Shown here: piece after piece, positions 8,679-17,234 of the stretch
Position numbering within the stretch: the stretch's first letter is position 1
Layout of the letters: each line of letters starts with the position of its first letter
DNA from: Flavobacterium sp. SUN046
GTDB lineage: Bacteria; Bacteroidota; Bacteroidia; Flavobacteriales; Flavobacteriaceae
DNA: 64,000 bases
Assembly (NCBI RefSeq): GCF_028867965.1
Contig: NZ_JAPQNT010000012.1
Coordinates: 22,369 to 86,368, forward strand
Reading direction: 5' to 3'
Notes under the pieces: model-generated
Databases searched by the model: none
Told to the model about the DNA's origin: nothing
What the model saw: only the letters and a program-made list of their open reading frames with translations
Made by a program: the position numbers and the translations under genes

Positions 8679-9488
8679 ATGAAAATTTATAAAGATCAAA
8701 TTAATATTGAGCATTCTTTTGAAACACAACCCAAACGAATAATATCCATTGTTCCGTCACTAACAGAGTTGCTTTGCGATTTAGGTTTAGAAGAATCTCT
8801 AGTTGGTTTAACTAAATTTTGTGTTCATCCATTTCATTTAAAATCTACTAAAACTATTGTTGGCGGAACCAAAAAAGTAAAATTTGATAAAATAAAAGCT
8901 TTACATCCCGATATTATTATCGCCAATAAAGAAGAAAATACTAAAGAAATTGTTGAAGAATTATCTAAAATATGTCCGGTTTGGGTAACCAATATTGTTA
9001 CTATTGAAGATAATTTAAAAGTTATTTCTGATTTCGGAAAAGTATTTAACCGACGAGTTGAAGCACAAAAATGGACCGACAAAATTAATTTTGCTTACTT
9101 AGATTTTCAAGACTTTATTAAAGAAAAATCTATAAAAAAAGTTGCTTACTTTATATGGGCAAATCCATACATGGTTGCAGGTTCTGATACTTTTATTAAT
9201 GAGCTTTTGAAACTAAATAAGTTTGAGAATATTTATGATAATAATCCAAAATACGATGGTAGATATCCCGAAATTATAATTCAAAAAATGCGTATTCAAG
9301 GTGATCCCGATTATGTTTTGTTGTCTTCAGAACCATTTCCGTTTACAGATGAACATGCTTTTGAAATTGGACGATTCACACACCATGCAACAACAATATT
9401 TGTAGATGGAGAAATGTTCTCTTGGTACGGAAGTCGATTATTAAAAGCATTTGATTATTTCAAAAAAATGCACCAACGAATTCAATAA
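8679..9488 (+). CDS. Helical-backbone metal receptor / cobalamin-binding (BtuF-like) protein
   Basis: This is a 269-residue protein of the BtuF/TroA periplasmic-binding-protein fold. It has the opening PKRIISIVPSLTELLCDLGLEESLVGLTKFCVHP, the GGTKKVKFDKIKALHPDIIIANKEEN block and a C-terminal lobe after a long helix. Family members bind cobalamin or haem/iron chelates and normally feed an ABC transporter. This one has no signal peptide or lipobox and no permease or ATPase beside it, so it may stay in the cytosol. Its ATG directly follows the pyrF stop (TAAATG), so the two are co-translated. A strong terminator follows. A link to the B12-dependent mutase 1.1 kb downstream is possible but unproven. 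Confidence 0.82.
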   Translation: MKIYKDQINIEHSFETQPKRIISIVPSLTELLCDLGLEESLVGLTKFCVHPFHLKSTKTIVGGTKKVKFDKIKALHPDIIIANKEENTKEIVEELSKICPVWVTNIVTIEDNLKVISDFGKVFNRRVEAQKWTDKINFAYLDFQDFIKEKSIKKVAYFIWANPYMVAGSDTFINELLKLNKFENIYDNNPKYDGRYPEIIIQKMRIQGDPDYVLLSSEPFPFTDEHAFEIGRFTHHATTIFVDGEMFSWYGSRLLKAFDYFKKMHQRIQ

Positions 9489-9525
9489 AAAAAGCCAATG
9501 CTTCTCACACATTGGCGTTTTTTTT
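9487..9525 (+). terminator. Rho-independent terminator of the pyrF operon
   Basis: GCCAATG (9494-9500) pairs with CATTGGC (9510-9516) over a 9-nt loop, flanked by an A run and eight or more T. It begins within the stop codon of the BtuF-like gene. Confidence 0.92.
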
Positions 9526-9649
9526 AACTAACCTAAACCAAACAAAATAATAAATCCTCATTTATTACGGTGCAAATATCAATAATATTTTTGCAAAATA
9601 AGTTAAATCAATGTTATGCTTATGTTATTGATAATTAAATTTTTATAAA

Positions 9650-10366
9650 CTATTTTTTATCCTGAAGTGCAAAAACTTTTTTTAATAAATCAGAAGTTCT
9701 TGAGTTCAAATTAGTTCTGATATTTTTTTCTTCAACAGCTATCATTTTGAAAACGCCATTCATTGCTTGATTTGTAACATAATCAGTTAAATCGGGATTT
9801 ACTTTTTTAACTAAAGGAATTGCGTTGTATTTGGTAATTATATTTGTCCAAATTTTGTCAGCGCCAACTTTAGAAAATGAATTTTTAATCACTGGATTAA
9901 ATTTTGAATACAAAGCAGTAGAAGTTGAACCTTGCAAATACGAGGTTGCAGCACTTTCATTTCCCATCAAAATATTTTTAGCATCGTTAAATGACATTCC
10001 TTTAATGGCATCAACAAAAATTGGAGTTGCTTCTTTTACAGCATCTTCTGCAGTATGATTTATCGCTTTTAATCCATCATCGGCTAATTTTCCTAAACCT
10101 ATTTTTCTCAAAGCGGCATCCACTTTTTGTAATTCTTCGGGCAATAAAATCTTAACCATTTCATTTTTGTAAAAACCATCAACAGCAGTAAGTTTGGTAA
10201 CTTGTTTGCTAATTCCGTTGTTTAAAGCTTCTTTTAAACCAGCAGAAACATCGATAGTTCCATTGGTTTGTTCCAAAATTCCAGGTAATTGATTGGCTAC
10301 TTGTTGCATTTCTGAACAACCCGACATTGTTCCAGCTAACAAAGTGATTAAAATTATTTTTTTCAT
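9650..10366 (-). CDS. DUF4197 domain-containing lipoprotein
   Basis: This is a 238-residue protein with a lipoprotein signal (MKKIILITLLAGTMSGC, lipobox Cys16). The rest matches the DUF4197 family: GLKEALNNGISKQVTKLTAVDGFYKNEMVKILLPEELQKVDAALRKIG, later FVDAIKGMSFNDAKNILMGNESAATSYLQ and a C-terminal ALNGVF-like helix (TNQAMNGVFKMIAVEE). The family is widespread in Bacteroidota and Proteobacteria, all-helical, of unknown function, and anchored to the periplasmic side of a membrane. It is monocistronic and divergent from icmF. Confidence 0.92.
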   Translation of the reverse strand: MKKIILITLLAGTMSGCSEMQQVANQLPGILEQTNGTIDVSAGLKEALNNGISKQVTKLTAVDGFYKNEMVKILLPEELQKVDAALRKIGLGKLADDGLKAINHTAEDAVKEATPIFVDAIKGMSFNDAKNILMGNESAATSYLQGSTSTALYSKFNPVIKNSFSKVGADKIWTNIITKYNAIPLVKKVNPDLTDYVTNQAMNGVFKMIAVEEKNIRTNLNSRTSDLLKKVFALQDKK

Positions 10367-10391
10367 TAGATTTTACTTTTCATTATTTTAA

Positions 10392-10399
10392 CAAAGATA
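10392..10399 (-). promoter_or_regulatory. -7 promoter box for DUF4197 gene
   Basis: The minus strand reads TATCTTTG (TAnnTTTG) 26 bp upstream of the start at 10366. No well-spaced TTG was found upstream. Confidence 0.5.
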
Positions 10400-10598
10400 G
10401 TGCCTCAAATTGCAATTCTGCTTTAAAATTAAGTTAATACTCTTTTTTAAATTTTTAATTGTATTGATTTTCAATATTTTGTATTTTACTAGAAGGTAAA
10501 AATTGATTAAATCAAATAGCGATAATTTCAATGAATTAAATCAAATAAAAATTATTAAATTCGTAAATTGCACCTCTAAAATCGATTAAAAATTACAA

Positions 10599-13500
10599 AT
10601 GGAACCACAAACTCCTTATATTCCTAAAAATAAAGTAAGAATTGTAACTGCCGCAGCATTATTTGACGGACACGATGCCGCAATAAATATCATGCGTAGA
10701 ATTATTCAATCAACAGGCGTTGAAGTTATCCATTTGGGTCATGATAGAAGCGTTGATGAGGTTGTAAATACCGCTATTCAAGAAGATGCCAATGCCATTG
10801 CGTTAACTTCATATCAAGGCGGACACAATGAATATTTTAAGTACATGCACGATTTATTGAAAGAAAAAGGTGCTGGTCATATTAAAATATTTGGCGGTGG
10901 TGGCGGTGTAATTTTACCTTCAGAAATTGCTGAATTGCAAGCTTACGGAATAGAACGAATTTATGCTCCAGATGATGGAAGAGCCATGGGTTTGCAAGGA
11001 ATGATTAATGATTTAGTGCAACGTTCAGATTATCCTTTGGGTGATGTTTTAAATGGAGAAATCAATCATTTAGAAGAAAAAAATCCAACTGCAATTGCAA
11101 GAATAATTTCTGCTGCAGAAAATTTTCCTGATGTTGCTAAAGAAACGCTCGATAAAATTCATACTAAAAACCATGAATCTACTATACCAGTTTTGGGAAT
11201 AACAGGAACTGGTGGTTCTGGAAAATCGTCGTTAGTAGATGAATTGGTTAGAAGATTTCTGATTGATTTTCCTGAAAAAACGATTGGTTTAATTTCTGTA
11301 GATCCATCCAAACGAAAAACTGGCGGTGCACTTTTAGGCGATAGAATTAGGATGAATGCAATTAATAATCCAAGAGTTTATATGCGCTCATTGGCAACGC
11401 GACAGTCTAATTTGGCTTTATCAAAATATGTAAACGAAGCAATTCAGGTTTTAAAAGCAGCCAAATATGATATTATAATTTTAGAAACTTCTGGAATTGG
11501 TCAAAGTGATACTGAAATTATCGAGCATTCCGATGTTTCATTATATGTAATGACACCCGAATTTGGCGCTGCAACGCAATTGGAAAAAATTGATATGTTG
11601 GACTTTGCCGATATTGTAGCGGTCAATAAATTTGACAAACGTGGTGCTTTGGATGCACTTCGAGATGTAAAAAAGCAATTTCAGCGCAATCATAATTTAT
11701 GGGATGCCGATTTAGATACAATGCCAGTTATTGGTACAATTGCATCTCAATTTAATGATCCAGGAATGAACACTTTGTACAAAAAGCTAATGGACAAAGT
11801 CGTTGAGAAAACCAATTCCGATTTAAAATCGACATTTCAAATTACTCGTGAAATGAGCGAGAAGATTTTTGTGATTCCACCTCATAGAACACGATATTTA
11901 TCTGAAATTGCTGAAAACAACCGCAAATATGATGAAGTTGTTTTAACCCAAGTTGAAGTAGCACAAAAGTTATACGGAATTTATAAAACTATTGAATCTG
12001 TAACAGGAAACGTTCCAAATTTAACTAAAACTGGAATTGACCACAATTTTGTCATTCCTACAAAGGAAGATTCGCATCAATTTATAACACTTTTAATTGA
12101 CCAATTCGATAAGGTAAAAATGAATCTTGATCCTTACAATTGGGAAGTAATTCTTACTTGGAATGAAAAAGTAAACAAATATAAAAATCCGTTTTACAGC
12201 TTTAAAGTTCGAGATAAAGAAATAAAAGTTGCAACACATACCCAAAGTTTATCTCATTCTCAAATTCCAAAAATAGCCTTGCCAAAATACCAAGCTTGGG
12301 GCGATATTTTAAAATGGAATTTACAAGAAAATGTGCCTGGTGAATTTCCTTTTGCTTCAGGATTGTATCCGTTCAAGCGTGAAGGTGAAGATCCAAGCCG
12401 AATGTTTGCTGGTGAAGGTGGACCTGAGCGTACCAATAAACGTTTTCATTATGTAAGTGCTGGATTGCCAGCAAAACGACTTTCAACGGCGTTTGATAGT
12501 GTAACTTTGTATGGAAATGATCCTGATTTAAGACCTGATATTTACGGAAAAATTGGAAATGCAGGAGTTTCTATTTGTTGTTTAGATGATGCTAAAAAAT
12601 TATATTCAGGTTTCGATTTGAGTCATCCATTGACCTCTGTTTCAATGACTATAAATGGTCCAGCACCAATGTTGTTGGGTTATTTTATGAATGCTGCGAT
12701 TGATCAAAATTGTGAAAAATACATTATCGAAAACAATCTTCAAATAGAAGTTGAAGAAAAAATTAACGAAATTTATAAGAAGAAAGGCTTGTCAAGACCA
12801 ACTTATAATGGTGATTTGCCTGAAGGAAATAATGCATTAGGATTATTATTACTAGGTGTAACTGGTGATCAAGTCTTGCCTTTGGAAGTTTATAATGATA
12901 TAAAAGTCAAAACCTTATCTCAAGTTCGTGGAACGGTTCAAGCCGATATTTTGAAAGAAGATCAAGCACAAAATACTTGTATCTTTTCAACAGAATTTGC
13001 ACTGCGATTAATGGGCGATGTTCAAGAATATTTCATTACTAAAAATGTTCGAAATTTTTATTCGGTTTCTATTTCGGGTTATCATATTGCTGAGGCAGGA
13101 GCAAATCCAATAACGCAATTAGCATTTACACTTTCAAATGGTTTCACTTACGTGGAATATTATTTAAGCCGTGGCATGAATATCAATGATTTTGGACCTA
13201 ATTTATCATTCTTTTTCTCTAACGGAATTGATCCTGAATACGCAGTAATTGGTCGTGTTGCTCGTAAAATTTGGGCGAAAGCGATGAAAAATAAATACGG
13301 TGCTAACGAAAGAGCTCAAATGTTGAAATACCATATTCAAACATCGGGTCGTTCCTTACACGCACAAGAAATTGATTTCAATGATATTCGTACCACCTTA
13401 CAAGCGTTGTATGCTATATATGATAATTGTAATTCATTGCATACCAATGCTTATGATGAAGCAATTACAACGCCAACTGAAGAATCTGTTCGTAGAGCAA

Positions 13501-14027
13501 TGGCGATTCAGTTGATTATTAATAAAGAATTAGGTTTAGCAAAAAACGAAAATCCAATTCAAGGTTCGTTCATAATAGAAGAATTAACCGATTTAGTGGA
13601 AGATGCCGTTTTACAAGAATTTGACCGAATTACAGAGCGTGGCGGAGTTCTTGGTGCAATGGAAACTATGTACCAACGTAACAAAATTCAGGAAGAAAGT
13701 ATGTATTATGAAACCTTGAAGCATACCGGTGAATTTCCAATTATTGGTGTAAATACATTCTTAAGTTCTAAAGGTTCGCCTACGGTTTTACCTGCGGAAG
13801 TCATTCGTGCTACCGAAGAAGAAAAGCAATTTCAAATTCAAACATTAGAAAAATTACACACAATTCATGCTGATAAAGTAAATGAGCAAATAGAATTGTT
13901 GCAAAATGCCGCTATCAAAAACGAGAATTTATTTGATGTGTTAATGACAGCAACCAAATATTGTTCGTTAGGGCAAATCACCAATGGATTATTTGAAGTT
14001 GGTGGGCAATATAGACGTAACATGTAA
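10599..14027 (+). CDS. icmF: Fused isobutyryl-CoA mutase/GTPase (IcmF)
   Basis: This is a 1142-residue fusion of three functions. Residues about 13-140 are a B12-binding domain with DGH at 23-25 (motif DGHDAA; His25 would ligate cobalt). Residues about 195-410 are a MeaI-type G-protein chaperone with a Walker A motif (GTGGSGKS, 203-210) and NKFD. Residues about 560-1100 are the acyl-CoA mutase barrel ([31 protein letters not shown]). Order and length match IcmF, which interconverts isobutyryl-CoA and butyryl-CoA with adenosylcobalamin while its GTPase services the cofactor. Some homologues prefer pivalyl- or isovaleryl-CoA, and the substrate cannot be fixed here. Database entries often call it methylmalonyl-CoA mutase, but the B12-G-mutase order argues against that. 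Confidence 0.93.
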   Translation: MEPQTPYIPKNKVRIVTAAALFDGHDAAINIMRRIIQSTGVEVIHLGHDRSVDEVVNTAIQEDANAIALTSYQGGHNEYFKYMHDLLKEKGAGHIKIFGGGGGVILPSEIAELQAYGIERIYAPDDGRAMGLQGMINDLVQRSDYPLGDVLNGEINHLEEKNPTAIARIISAAENFPDVAKETLDKIHTKNHESTIPVLGITGTGGSGKSSLVDELVRRFLIDFPEKTIGLISVDPSKRKTGGALLGDRIRMNAINNPRVYMRSLATRQSNLALSKYVNEAIQVLKAAKYDIIILETSGIGQSDTEIIEHSDVSLYVMTPEFGAATQLEKIDMLDFADIVAVNKFDKRGALDALRDVKKQFQRNHNLWDADLDTMPVIGTIASQFNDPGMNTLYKKLMDKVVEKTNSDLKSTFQITREMSEKIFVIPPHRTRYLSEIAENNRKYDEVVLTQVEVAQKLYGIYKTIESVTGNVPNLTKTGIDHNFVIPTKEDSHQFITLLIDQFDKVKMNLDPYNWEVILTWNEKVNKYKNPFYSFKVRDKEIKVATHTQSLSHSQIPKIALPKYQAWGDILKWNLQENVPGEFPFASGLYPFKREGEDPSRMFAGEGGPERTNKRFHYVSAGLPAKRLSTAFDSVTLYGNDPDLRPDIYGKIGNAGVSICCLDDAKKLYSGFDLSHPLTSVSMTINGPAPMLLGYFMNAAIDQNCEKYIIENNLQIEVEEKINEIYKKKGLSRPTYNGDLPEGNNALGLLLLGVTGDQVLPLEVYNDIKVKTLSQVRGTVQADILKEDQAQNTCIFSTEFALRLMGDVQEYFITKNVRNFYSVSISGYHIAEAGANPITQLAFTLSNGFTYVEYYLSRGMNINDFGPNLSFFFSNGIDPEYAVIGRVARKIWAKAMKNKYGANERAQMLKYHIQTSGRSLHAQEIDFNDIRTTLQALYAIYDNCNSLHTNAYDEAITTPTEESVRRAMAIQLIINKELGLAKNENPIQGSFIIEELTDLVEDAVLQEFDRITERGGVLGAMETMYQRNKIQEESMYYETLKHTGEFPIIGVNTFLSSKGSPTVLPAEVIRATEEEKQFQIQTLEKLHTIHADKVNEQIELLQNAAIKNENLFDVLMTATKYCSLGQITNGLFEVGGQYRRNM

Positions 14028-14050
14028 TTTTTAAAATAGTATATTCTGTA

Positions 14051-14079
14051 GAGACGCGATTTATCGCGTCTCTTTTTTT
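14051..14079 (+). repeat. REP element doubling as icmF terminator
   Basis: GAGACGCGAT (14051-14060) and ATCGCGTCTC (14063-14072) form a 10-bp stem around a TT centre, followed by a seven-T run (14073-14079). It lies 23 bp after the icmF stop, so it works as a rho-independent terminator. The same palindrome recurs twice inside the neighbouring REP-associated transposase gene, which marks it as a REP sequence mobilised by that enzyme family. Confidence 0.85.
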
Positions 14080-14143
14080 ACAATAAATTTTAATTTATGA
14101 AAATTTATTTATTATTTAGCACAACGATATAATATTAAACGCC

Positions 14144-14977
14144 ATGCAAAACAAATTTCAAAACAAATTTAGAATCCCATCAACACGTCTACAAACATGG
14201 GATTATTCTAATAATGGAGCCTATTTTATAACCATTTGCACCCAAAATCGCGAACATTTTTTTGGGAATATTCAAAATGGAATTATGGAATTATCAGAAA
14301 TTGGAAAATTAGCAGAACAATATTGGATGGAAATTCCAAATCAATTTCAATTCGTTGAATTAGGAAATTTTGTTGTGATGCCCAATCATGTGCACGGAAT
14401 AGTAATCATCAATAATTTCAAAAATCACGTAGAGACGCGATTTATCGCGTCTGAACAAAATAATCAGATGCCAACCGCGTCTGAACAAAATAATCAGATG
14501 CCAACCGCGTCTGAACAAAATAATCAGACGGCAACCGCGTCTGAACAAAATAATCAGACGCCAACCGCGTCTGAACAAATCAATCAGACGCCAACCGCGT
14601 CTGAACAAATCAATCAGACGCCAACCGCGTCTGAACAAATCAATCAGACGCCAACCGCGTCTGAACAAAATAATCACATGCCAATCGCGTCTGAACAAAA
14701 CAACGAGACGCGATTAATCGCGTCTCTACAGGGAAATGGTAACGGTGGTGGATTTTCGGGAAATAAAAATCCAATGATAAATGATAATATTTCCAAAATT
14801 ATCCGGTGGTACAAAGGGCGATGCTCATTTGAATGTAGAAAAAATAATGATAATTTTGGTTGGCAATCAAGATTTCATGATCATATAATTCGTAATTCAA
14901 AATCATTTGAAACCATTCAAAATTATATCTTTGAAAATCCTTCTAAATGGAAAGAAGATAAATTTTATAATCAATGA
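14144..14977 (+). CDS. REP-associated tyrosine transposase (RAYT, Y1/TnpA_REP family) with repeat insertion
   Basis: This is a 277-residue RAYT. The N-terminal domain begins RLQTWDYSNNGAYFITICTQNREHFFG (residues 17-43) and carries the HUH-type metal motif in VVMPNHVHGIVI. The catalytic tyrosine is expected in SKIIRWYKGR (Tyr near residue 227), and the C-terminus WQSRFHDHIIRNSKSFETIQNYIFENPSKW is typical. Between these halves lies a ~100-residue insertion of near-identical 10-residue units (ASEQNNQMPT type) encoded by REP-derived DNA at 14429-14729. The reading frame is intact through it. It may still be active because the insertion sits in a linker region, but this is unproven. A REP palindrome precedes the gene, and the next gene overlaps its stop by 4 bp. 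Confidence 0.9.
   Translation: MQNKFQNKFRIPSTRLQTWDYSNNGAYFITICTQNREHFFGNIQNGIMELSEIGKLAEQYWMEIPNQFQFVELGNFVVMPNHVHGIVIINNFKNHVETRFIASEQNNQMPTASEQNNQMPTASEQNNQTATASEQNNQTPTASEQINQTPTASEQINQTPTASEQINQTPTASEQNNHMPIASEQNNETRLIASLQGNGNGGGFSGNKNPMINDNISKIIRWYKGRCSFECRKNNDNFGWQSRFHDHIIRNSKSFETIQNYIFENPSKWKEDKFYNQ
14429..14729 (+). repeat. REP-bounded 30-bp tandem repeat array inside the RAYT gene
   Basis: A REP palindrome copy (14429-14452, GTAGAGACGCGA... form) is followed by nine 30-bp direct repeats (14447-14716) and closed by a perfect 22-bp REP palindrome (14705-14726) in opposite flank orientation (GTAGAGAC... left, ...GTCTCTAC right). Each unit carries CAGACG or CAGATG followed after about 8 nt by CGTCTG, so most units can re-form a short REP-like hairpin. 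Because 30 is a multiple of three, the array encodes ten-residue repeats in frame. Units 5-7 are identical, which suggests recent slippage or unequal exchange. Confidence 0.92.
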
Positions 14978-15450
14978 ACCCAGCCATAAAAATAGTTCCA
15001 AACAAAAAACTAATAGGTCAAAAACTTTCATTTTCTTATTCAGATTATAGAGCCTTTGAATTATGGAGTAATTTTATGCCGCGAAGAAAAGAAATTCAAA
15101 ATACAATTTCATCTGACTTATTTAACATTCAAATCAATCCAGAGAATTTTGATTTTAATCCAAATACACTTTTCGTAAAATGGGCTGCGGTTGCCGTTTC
15201 TAATTTTGAAGTAATTCCAGATGAAATGGAAAAAATTGAAATTCCAGAAGGATTGTATGCCGTTTTTCATTACAAAGGCGACCAAAATAATGCAGCAAAT
15301 TTTTTTAGAAAAATTTATACTGAATGGCTTCCCAATTCTAATTATGAATTAGACAATCGTCCGCAATTTGAAATTCTTGGAGAAAAATATAAAACCAATC
15401 ATCCTGATTCTGAAGAAGAAATTTATATTCCTATAAAGTTTAAAAGTTAG
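14974..15450 (+). CDS. GyrI-like / AraC effector-binding domain protein
   Basis: This is a 158-residue stand-alone GyrI-like domain. Typical parts are the N-terminal SYSDYRAFELWSNFMPRRKEI, the central WAAVAVSNFEVIPDEMEKIEIPEGLYAVFHYKG (conserved 'IP.G.YAVF...G') and the C-terminal RPQFEILGEKYK..HPDSEEEIYIPIK. Such proteins bind small hydrophobic or drug-like ligands. With no DNA-binding domain attached, this one is a ligand binder or hydrolase of unknown target. Its ATG overlaps the transposase stop (ATGA), and its 3' end overlaps the convergent YchJ gene by 4 bp. Confidence 0.88.
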   Translation: MNPAIKIVPNKKLIGQKLSFSYSDYRAFELWSNFMPRRKEIQNTISSDLFNIQINPENFDFNPNTLFVKWAAVAVSNFEVIPDEMEKIEIPEGLYAVFHYKGDQNNAANFFRKIYTEWLPNSNYELDNRPQFEILGEKYKTNHPDSEEEIYIPIKFKS

Positions 15451-15818
15451 TATTCACCATCTACATAAAACCAAGTTCCATTTTCAAAAACAAAAGTCGA
15501 TTTTTCGTTATGAACTTGCTCTTGACGGTGATTATCTGTATAAAAAGCTTTGAAAGTTACTGTGTTTTCGGTAGTTTCAATAATTTCTAATCGTGTCCAA
15601 TGATTATTTTGGCACCAATTTAGGATGTCTTTTTTTTTGAAAAGATTTCGTGTAGAAACATGCGTTGTTGCAATTAAATAATCGGCTTTACTGGTTGCAT
15701 AAGCACTAAATCTTGAGCGCATTAGTGCTTCTGCTGTTGTAGCTTTTTTTTCTCCTTTTATATAAGGTTGGCAACATTCTTCAAAAGTTAAATGATTACC
15801 GCAATAACAAATTGTCAT
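15447..15818 (-). CDS. YchJ family protein (SEC-C zinc motif)
   Basis: This is a 123-residue protein beginning with a SEC-C type zinc-binding motif (CYCGNHLTFEECCQPYI, Cys4/Cys6/Cys15/Cys16 region). It continues with the YchJ core TAEALMRSRFSAYATSKADYLIATTH and a nuclear-transport-factor-2-like C-terminal fold (VTFKAFYTDN.....HNEKSTFVFENGTWFYVDGEY). The family (UPF0225) is widely conserved, small, cytosolic and of uncertain function. The length fits the short Bacteroidota form with one N-terminal zinc motif. Confidence 0.92.
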   Translation of the reverse strand: MTICYCGNHLTFEECCQPYIKGEKKATTAEALMRSRFSAYATSKADYLIATTHVSTRNLFKKKDILNWCQNNHWTRLEIIETTENTVTFKAFYTDNHRQEQVHNEKSTFVFENGTWFYVDGEY

Positions 15819-15856
15819 GATTTCTATTTTTAAGGATTACTAAATCAATTCAAATT

Positions 15857-15997
15857 CTACTCTTTATTCTCATTAAATTTTTTTGTAATTTCTTTCAATT
15901 TTTCGGCACGCGCTACTTTTTTAGCTTTGGCTTTATCTTGTTCTTTGTGCAATTTATCGTTGTGTGCTTTAATATTTCGTTCGTTATTTCTTCCCAT
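15857..15997 (-). CDS. Short Lys-rich hypothetical protein
   Basis: ATG at 15995-15997 opens a 46-residue frame ending TAG at 15857-15859. The product (MGRNNERNIKAHNDKLHKEQ ... FNENKE) is a single highly charged helix rich in Lys, Ala and Glu with no hydrophobic segment. It starts 2 bp after the stop of the DUF1543 gene on the same strand, so it is co-transcribed. I recognise this as a type of short conserved protein in flavobacteria but know no function; nucleic-acid binding would fit the charge. Confidence 0.65.
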   Translation of the reverse strand: MGRNNERNIKAHNDKLHKEQDKAKAKKVARAEKLKEITKKFNENKE

Positions 15998-15999
15998 TT

Positions 16000-16563
16000 C
16001 TAAGTTATTTTGTCAATTTTCAAATATCCAATGTGCATTTTATCTTCAATTAAATTTTCACTTGGCGTGATTTGTATTTCAAATTGTTCTGTAAAGACAG
16101 GTGCTAATATTTCTTTCACGTTAAAAGCATCATCAATATCAATTCCATATTTATCATCAATGTGTGAAGTCGCTCCTTTAAATCCACAATGTTTAAAAAA
16201 CGAAGTTGCTTTTGCCTTTTTGGATGCTTCTGCTAATGTTGCACCAACTGCTAAAATTTTATAATGGTATTCTTCAAATTCATTTTCTTTATATCCACCT
16301 AAGTTAATAAAAAATAAATTAGAATCTAAATTTTTAGCATTTTCTTTAGACACAATTTCAATTTTAAAATCATCAACCACAGTAACTTCGCGCCAAGCAT
16401 CAATATGAATTTTGCCTTTAGCTTCGGGCCAAAATTGCTTCATGCTAGGAATCAATTCTTTTAAAGACGTTCCAATTCCAAAAAAAATATCATGTTGCTC
16501 TGTAAATCTTCCTTCAGGTCTACAACCCAGCATAATCATGTAGAGTTTGTTTTCATTTTTCAT
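16000..16563 (-). CDS. DUF1543 domain-containing protein
   Basis: This is a 187-residue cytosolic protein. The opening KLYMIMLGCRPEGRFTEQHDIFFGIG and the following LKELIPSMKQFWPEAKGKIHIDAWREVTVVDDFKIEIV are diagnostic of DUF1543. The second half (FFINLGGYKENEFEEYHYKILAVGATLAEASKKAKATSFFKH) repeats the same fold, including the shared pattern 'F.INLGGY..NEFEE.H'. Function is unknown. A -7 promoter box ends only 5 bp upstream of the ATG, so the mRNA may be leaderless. Confidence 0.92.
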   Translation of the reverse strand: MKNENKLYMIMLGCRPEGRFTEQHDIFFGIGTSLKELIPSMKQFWPEAKGKIHIDAWREVTVVDDFKIEIVSKENAKNLDSNLFFINLGGYKENEFEEYHYKILAVGATLAEASKKAKATSFFKHCGFKGATSHIDDKYGIDIDDAFNVKEILAPVFTEQFEIQITPSENLIEDKMHIGYLKIDKIT

Positions 16564-16567
16564 GTAT

Positions 16568-16575
16568 CAAAGGTA
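16568..16575 (-). promoter_or_regulatory. -7 promoter box for the DUF1543 operon
   Basis: The minus strand reads TACCTTTG (TAnnTTTG), ending 5 bp before the start codon at 16563. Transcription would begin at or next to the ATG. Confidence 0.5.
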
Positions 16576-16593
16576 CAAACTTTTGTTAAAATA

Positions 16594-16601
16594 TAACTTT
16601 G
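16594..16601 (+). promoter_or_regulatory. -7 promoter box for the 16654 lipoprotein gene
   Basis: TAACTTTG fits TAnnTTTG on the plus strand 53 bp upstream of the ATG at 16654. It is divergent from, and within 20 bp of, the DUF1543 box. Confidence 0.5.
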
Positions 16602-16653
16602 GCACAGCTATTGAATAGTGTTAAATATCATTAATTATTAAAACCAAAATACC

Positions 16654-17169
16654 ATGAGAAAGATTACATTATTGTTTGCGTTCATCGGGATGATGACAAT
16701 TCAAAGTTGTACAGTAAATGATCAACAACCAATTAATACAGTTGATAACGATACCATAAGTGAAGTTTGGGAATTTACAAGATCATTTTCGACTTCTAAT
16801 AATTTTAGTACATTAATTGCATTTCCTCACACAATTTATTCGTCAGATATGGTGTTAGTTTACAGATTATCTGGAGTTTCTAACGGAACTGATATATGGA
16901 AATTATTGCCAGAAACGTATTATTTTAACGATGGAACTCTAGATTTTAGATATGATTTTGATTTCACTAAATATGATGCCAGTATTTTTATGGATGGTTT
17001 TGATTTAGCAAATGTTTCGGCTAATTACAGAACAAATCAAGTGTTACGAATAGTAGTAATTCCTGGATATTTCGGAAATAAAACTTCTAATACAATTGAT
17101 TTTAATGATTATAATGCAACAATGAATGCACTTAAAATCAACGAATCAAATGTTGTTAAAATAAAATAG
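16654..17169 (+). CDS. Hypothetical lipoprotein
   Basis: This is a 171-residue protein with a lipoprotein signal (MRKITLLFAFIGMMTIQSC, Cys19 in an IQSC lipobox). The mature chain is rich in aromatic residues and Asp/Asn (SEVWEFTRSFSTSNNF, YYFNDGTLDFRYDFDFTKYD) and looks all-beta. I do not recognise a named family, though similar short lipoproteins occur across flavobacteria. It is monocistronic with its own terminator and would sit in the outer or inner membrane facing the periplasm or surface. Confidence 0.75.
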   Translation: MRKITLLFAFIGMMTIQSCTVNDQQPINTVDNDTISEVWEFTRSFSTSNNFSTLIAFPHTIYSSDMVLVYRLSGVSNGTDIWKLLPETYYFNDGTLDFRYDFDFTKYDASIFMDGFDLANVSANYRTNQVLRIVVIPGYFGNKTSNTIDFNDYNATMNALKINESNVVKIK

Positions 17170-17202
17170 ATTTTTGGTTAGTCTATAGTTTGTTTGTTTG
17201 GT

Positions 17203-17234
17203 AAAGAGGTTGTTGAAAAGCGACCTCTTTTTTT
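17203..17234 (+). terminator. Rho-independent terminator after 16654 gene
   Basis: AAAGAGGTTG (17203-17212) pairs with CGACCTCTTT (17221-17230), with one G-U pair, and runs into seven or more T. It overlaps the stop of the convergent TerC gene by a few bases. Confidence 0.85.

Noticed and set aside
10599..14027. Methylmalonyl-CoA mutase large subunit
   Set aside because: The order B12-binding, G-protein, mutase in one chain is that of IcmF; the large subunit of methylmalonyl-CoA mutase has its B12 domain at the C-terminus and no GTPase.
14360..14698. Minus-strand frame of 112 codons with repeated LFRRGWRLI units
   Set aside because: It is the antisense reading of the 30-bp repeats in the RAYT gene; the plus-strand frame holds the recognisable transposase motifs.
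14447..14716. Regular 30-bp repeats resembling a CRISPR array
   Set aside because: Repeats are contiguous with no unique spacers, lie inside a coding frame, and no cas genes are present.
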